From: Thermoprotei archaeon
GTDB taxonomy: Archaea > Thermoproteota > Thermoprotei_A > Sulfolobales > Fervidicoccaceae
DNA length: 7,848 bases
Direction of reading: 5' to 3'
Assembly (NCBI GenBank): GCA_022759165.1
Contig: JAEMPT010000114.1
Coordinates: 1 to 7,848, forward strand
Shown here: positions 6,521-7,848 of the stretch, in pieces
Numbering within the stretch: the first letter of the stretch is position 1
How the letters are laid out: each line of letters opens with the position of its first letter
Notes under the pieces: model-generated
What the model saw: the letters and a program-made list of their open reading frames with translations, nothing else
The model's database searches: none
What the model was told of the DNA's origin: nothing
Made by a program: the position numbers and the translations under genes

Positions 6521-6829
6521 ATGCCAGGTTCCCTTGGAACGCCAGAGATCATAGCTATACTTGTCATAGCGCTTCTATTGCTAGGACCATCTAAGCTTCC
6601 GCAGCTTGCCCGTTCTATTGGTGAGGCTCTAAGGGAGTTCAGGAAGGCAGCCTCTGGAGCGACAGAGGAGGAGAATAAGGCCATCGCCTCGATCTCGGGG
6701 AAGCAAAATGTCTCCGAGAGCGATAGGCAGGTGATACTGGGTATAGCAAAGAAGCTGGGTATAGATACGGAGGGCCTTACAGACTCGGAGATACTGAAGA
6801 AAATACAGGAGAAGATAGGGAAGCAGTGA
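6521..6829 (+). CDS. tatA: Twin-arginine translocase subunit TatA
   Basis: A 102-residue single-span membrane protein that oligomerises with TatC to form the pore-forming part of the Tat pathway, which exports folded proteins bearing RR signal peptides. A short N-terminus is followed by a membrane helix (about 8-21), the Gly-Pro hinge (22-23), and a basic amphipathic helix (SKLPQLARSIGEALREFRKA, 24-43). This is the textbook TatA order. The remainder is an acidic linker and a predicted helical tail (about 66-102) that is longer and more ordered-looking than the usual disordered TatA tail. A TTG at 6512 could add three residues, but AAGGTTGAG just before the ATG looks like the ribosome binding site, so I use the ATG. 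tatC follows after 25 bases. I cannot separate TatA from TatB function, because only one such gene is present here. Confidence 0.92.
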   Translation: MPGSLGTPEIIAILVIALLLLGPSKLPQLARSIGEALREFRKAASGATEEENKAIASISGKQNVSESDRQVILGIAKKLGIDTEGLTDSEILKKIQEKIGKQ

Positions 6830-6854
6830 TTTTCTTTATCCTGGGCTGAACCAT

Positions 6855-7676
6855 ATGAGCGGGGGCAGTGATGAGGGAGAAGAGAAGCCACTAGAGGAGC
6901 ATCTCGAGGAGCTCTCAGAGAGGCTCAAGAAGATCTTAATTTTTTTCGTAACCACTTGGATAATAATAACATTCGTGCCCGTAGATCTCTCACATTCTTA
7001 CGTCCCTCTTGTAGCGGAGCTCTCCAAGGATATGGTATCTTACGTAATTCCCTCCAACATAACCTGGTACGGGCACACGTATAATGTTACGGTAATATAC
7101 ACCTCTCCATTTGAGGGGTTCAACGTCATACTCTACACATCTCTTCTTTTCGCAGCACTCATATCCTCTCCAGCCATATCATATGAGGTTTATCAATACG
7201 TTAAGCCTGCTCTTTACCCTCACGAGAGGGAGAGGCTTAAGTGGGGGGCTGCGGCAGGAGTTGGGCTGTTCGCTCTAGGCTCGATCTTGGGCTACTTTGG
7301 TCTAGCACCTATAACGATGAAGATCATGCTCTTCCTTCAGGCAGCGCCAGCGCCGTCCGAGAATTTCCTCATAAGCATGACCTACTCTAAGCTGCTCAGC
7401 TTCATAGTTGGAATAACTCTATCAACTGGTGCCGTTTTTGAGATACCCTTGGTAATATACTATCTCATTATCTTCAGAGTGATAGATCCGGAAAAGCTAA
7501 AAGGGCAGAACTCTCGTATCCTCTTCATAGCGGTTTTGGTTATCGCTGCTATAATAACCCCCGACCCATCTGGCATAACGATGTTCATGCTGGCCATACC
7601 ATTTTACGCTGTGCTTATGCTCGGCGTCTACCTGGGCTCATGGAGGCTTAAGAAGTCATCATCCGAAAGGAATTAG
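6855..7676 (+). CDS. tatC: Twin-arginine translocase subunit TatC
   Basis: A 273-residue multi-span membrane protein that recognises twin-arginine signal peptides and nucleates the Tat translocon. The cytoplasmic N-terminus carries the HLEELSERL signature (16-24). Hydrophobic segments lie at about 25-42, 88-110, 132-155, 179-206, 221-234 and 238-260, matching the six-helix fold. Family landmarks are SPFEGF (84-89), the PALYPHER loop (118-125, with the conserved Glu124), the intramembrane Glu196 in FEIP, and TPD at 235-237. The first external loop (about 43-87) is longer than in E. coli and contains two N-glycosylation sequons (NIT at 68, NVT at 77). The ATG follows tatA by 25 bases with a modest ribosome binding site (GGGCTGA, 6843-6849). 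The two genes are probably cotranscribed. Confidence 0.94.
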   Translation: MSGGSDEGEEKPLEEHLEELSERLKKILIFFVTTWIIITFVPVDLSHSYVPLVAELSKDMVSYVIPSNITWYGHTYNVTVIYTSPFEGFNVILYTSLLFAALISSPAISYEVYQYVKPALYPHERERLKWGAAAGVGLFALGSILGYFGLAPITMKIMLFLQAAPAPSENFLISMTYSKLLSFIVGITLSTGAVFEIPLVIYYLIIFRVIDPEKLKGQNSRILFIAVLVIAAIITPDPSGITMFMLAIPFYAVLMLGVYLGSWRLKKSSSERN

Positions 7677-7723
7677 AGCGTGATTTTCAAAGCTTAACGG
7701 AAAAATAGAAAGCCTCAGTTTAG

Positions 7724-7731
7724 CTTTATAT
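7724..7731 (+). promoter_or_regulatory. TATA-like box for the tRNA gene
   Basis: The sequence CTTTATAT is centred about 33 bases before the mature tRNA. It predicts transcription from near 7753 and so a short 5' leader for RNase P to remove. A second AT-rich run (TTTTTATAA, 7740-7748) is too close to the tRNA to act as its TATA box. The assignment rests on spacing only. Confidence 0.5.
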
Positions 7732-7738
7732 TGTTCTA

Positions 7739-7744
7739 TTTTTT
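7739..7744 (+). terminator. Possible T-run terminator after tatC
   Basis: Six consecutive T residues lie 62 bases after the tatC stop in an AT-rich interval. Archaeal transcription often ends at such T-runs without a hairpin, and I see no convincing stem-loop here. The run lies between the TATA-like box and the predicted tRNA 5' end, near the tRNA start site, so it might have no termination role. Confidence 0.3.
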
Positions 7745-7759
7745 ATAACTTGATTAGGA

Positions 7760-7835
7760 GGGCCCGTAGCCTAGCCAGGATCAGGGCGCCGGCCTCCGGA
7801 GCCGGTGGTCCGGGGTTCAAATCCCCGCGGGCCCG
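7760..7835 (+). tRNA. tRNA-Arg (anticodon CCG)
   Basis: A full cloverleaf can be drawn. The acceptor stem is 7760-7766 paired with 7828-7834 (seven perfect pairs), with discriminator G7835. The D stem is 7769-7772 with 7784-7787, including one T-G pair. The anticodon stem is CCGGC (7789-7793) with GCCGG (7801-7805). The 7-base loop CTCCGGA holds anticodon CCG at 7796-7798, reading the arginine codon CGG. The variable loop has 5 bases. The T stem is CGGGG/CCCCG around TTCAAAT. The 3' CCA is not encoded, since CATCC follows, so a CCA-adding enzyme is needed. No intron interrupts the anticodon loop. The GC-rich stems fit a thermophile. Confidence 0.96.
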
Positions 7836-7848
7836 CATCCAAGACCAA

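Noticed and set aside
6481..6891. Open frame on the - strand across tatA
   Set aside because: It overlaps a clear TatA. Its Ser/Phe/Ile-rich translation has no domain, and the frame ends in the AT-rich promoter region.
7760..7848. tRNA 3' end as an integration site for a mobile element
   Set aside because: No integrase gene and no repeat of the tRNA 3' end were seen in the window. Only 13 bases are visible past the tRNA, so this cannot be tested here.

Overview
The window looks like chromosomal DNA of an archaeon, probably a thermophilic member of the Thermoproteota/Korarchaeota side of the tree. The evidence is: a class III (archaeal type IV pilin) signal sequence, an A24 prepilin peptidase with the archaeal-type soluble C-terminal region, AT-rich TATA-like boxes before the transcription units, GAGGT-type ribosome binding sites, a tRNA gene without an encoded CCA tail, and heavy use of ATA, AGG and AGA codons. 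The exact lineage cannot be fixed from the sequence.

Layout. (1) Bases 1-2146, + strand: a tightly packed surface-structure operon. It holds the 3' part of a secreted, beta-rich, probably pilin-like protein, a complete type IV pilin-like protein, a small soluble protein I do not recognise (113 aa), and a prepilin peptidase (PibD/FlaK type). Gaps are 3-12 bases, so the peptidase probably processes the pilins encoded with it. (2) Bases 2111-6297, - strand: a three-gene central-carbon operon read in the order aconitase, isocitrate dehydrogenase, isocitrate-lyase/PEP-mutase-family lyase. The last two genes overlap by ATGA. The operon makes isocitrate and then offers it, or a methylated analogue, either to oxidative decarboxylation or to C-C cleavage. 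(3) Bases 6298-6520: an AT-rich divergent promoter region. (4) Bases 6521-7676, + strand: tatA and tatC, a minimal twin-arginine translocase for exporting folded proteins. (5) Bases 7760-7835: tRNA-Arg(CCG).

The two operons converge and overlap by 36 bases at their 3' ends with no visible terminator between them. No mobile element, CRISPR array or evident pseudogene was seen. I do not see a clearly new system. The most interesting points are the branch-point metabolic operon, whose lyase and dehydrogenase both carry non-canonical specificity residues, and the unrecognised 113-residue protein inside the pilin/prepilin-peptidase operon.
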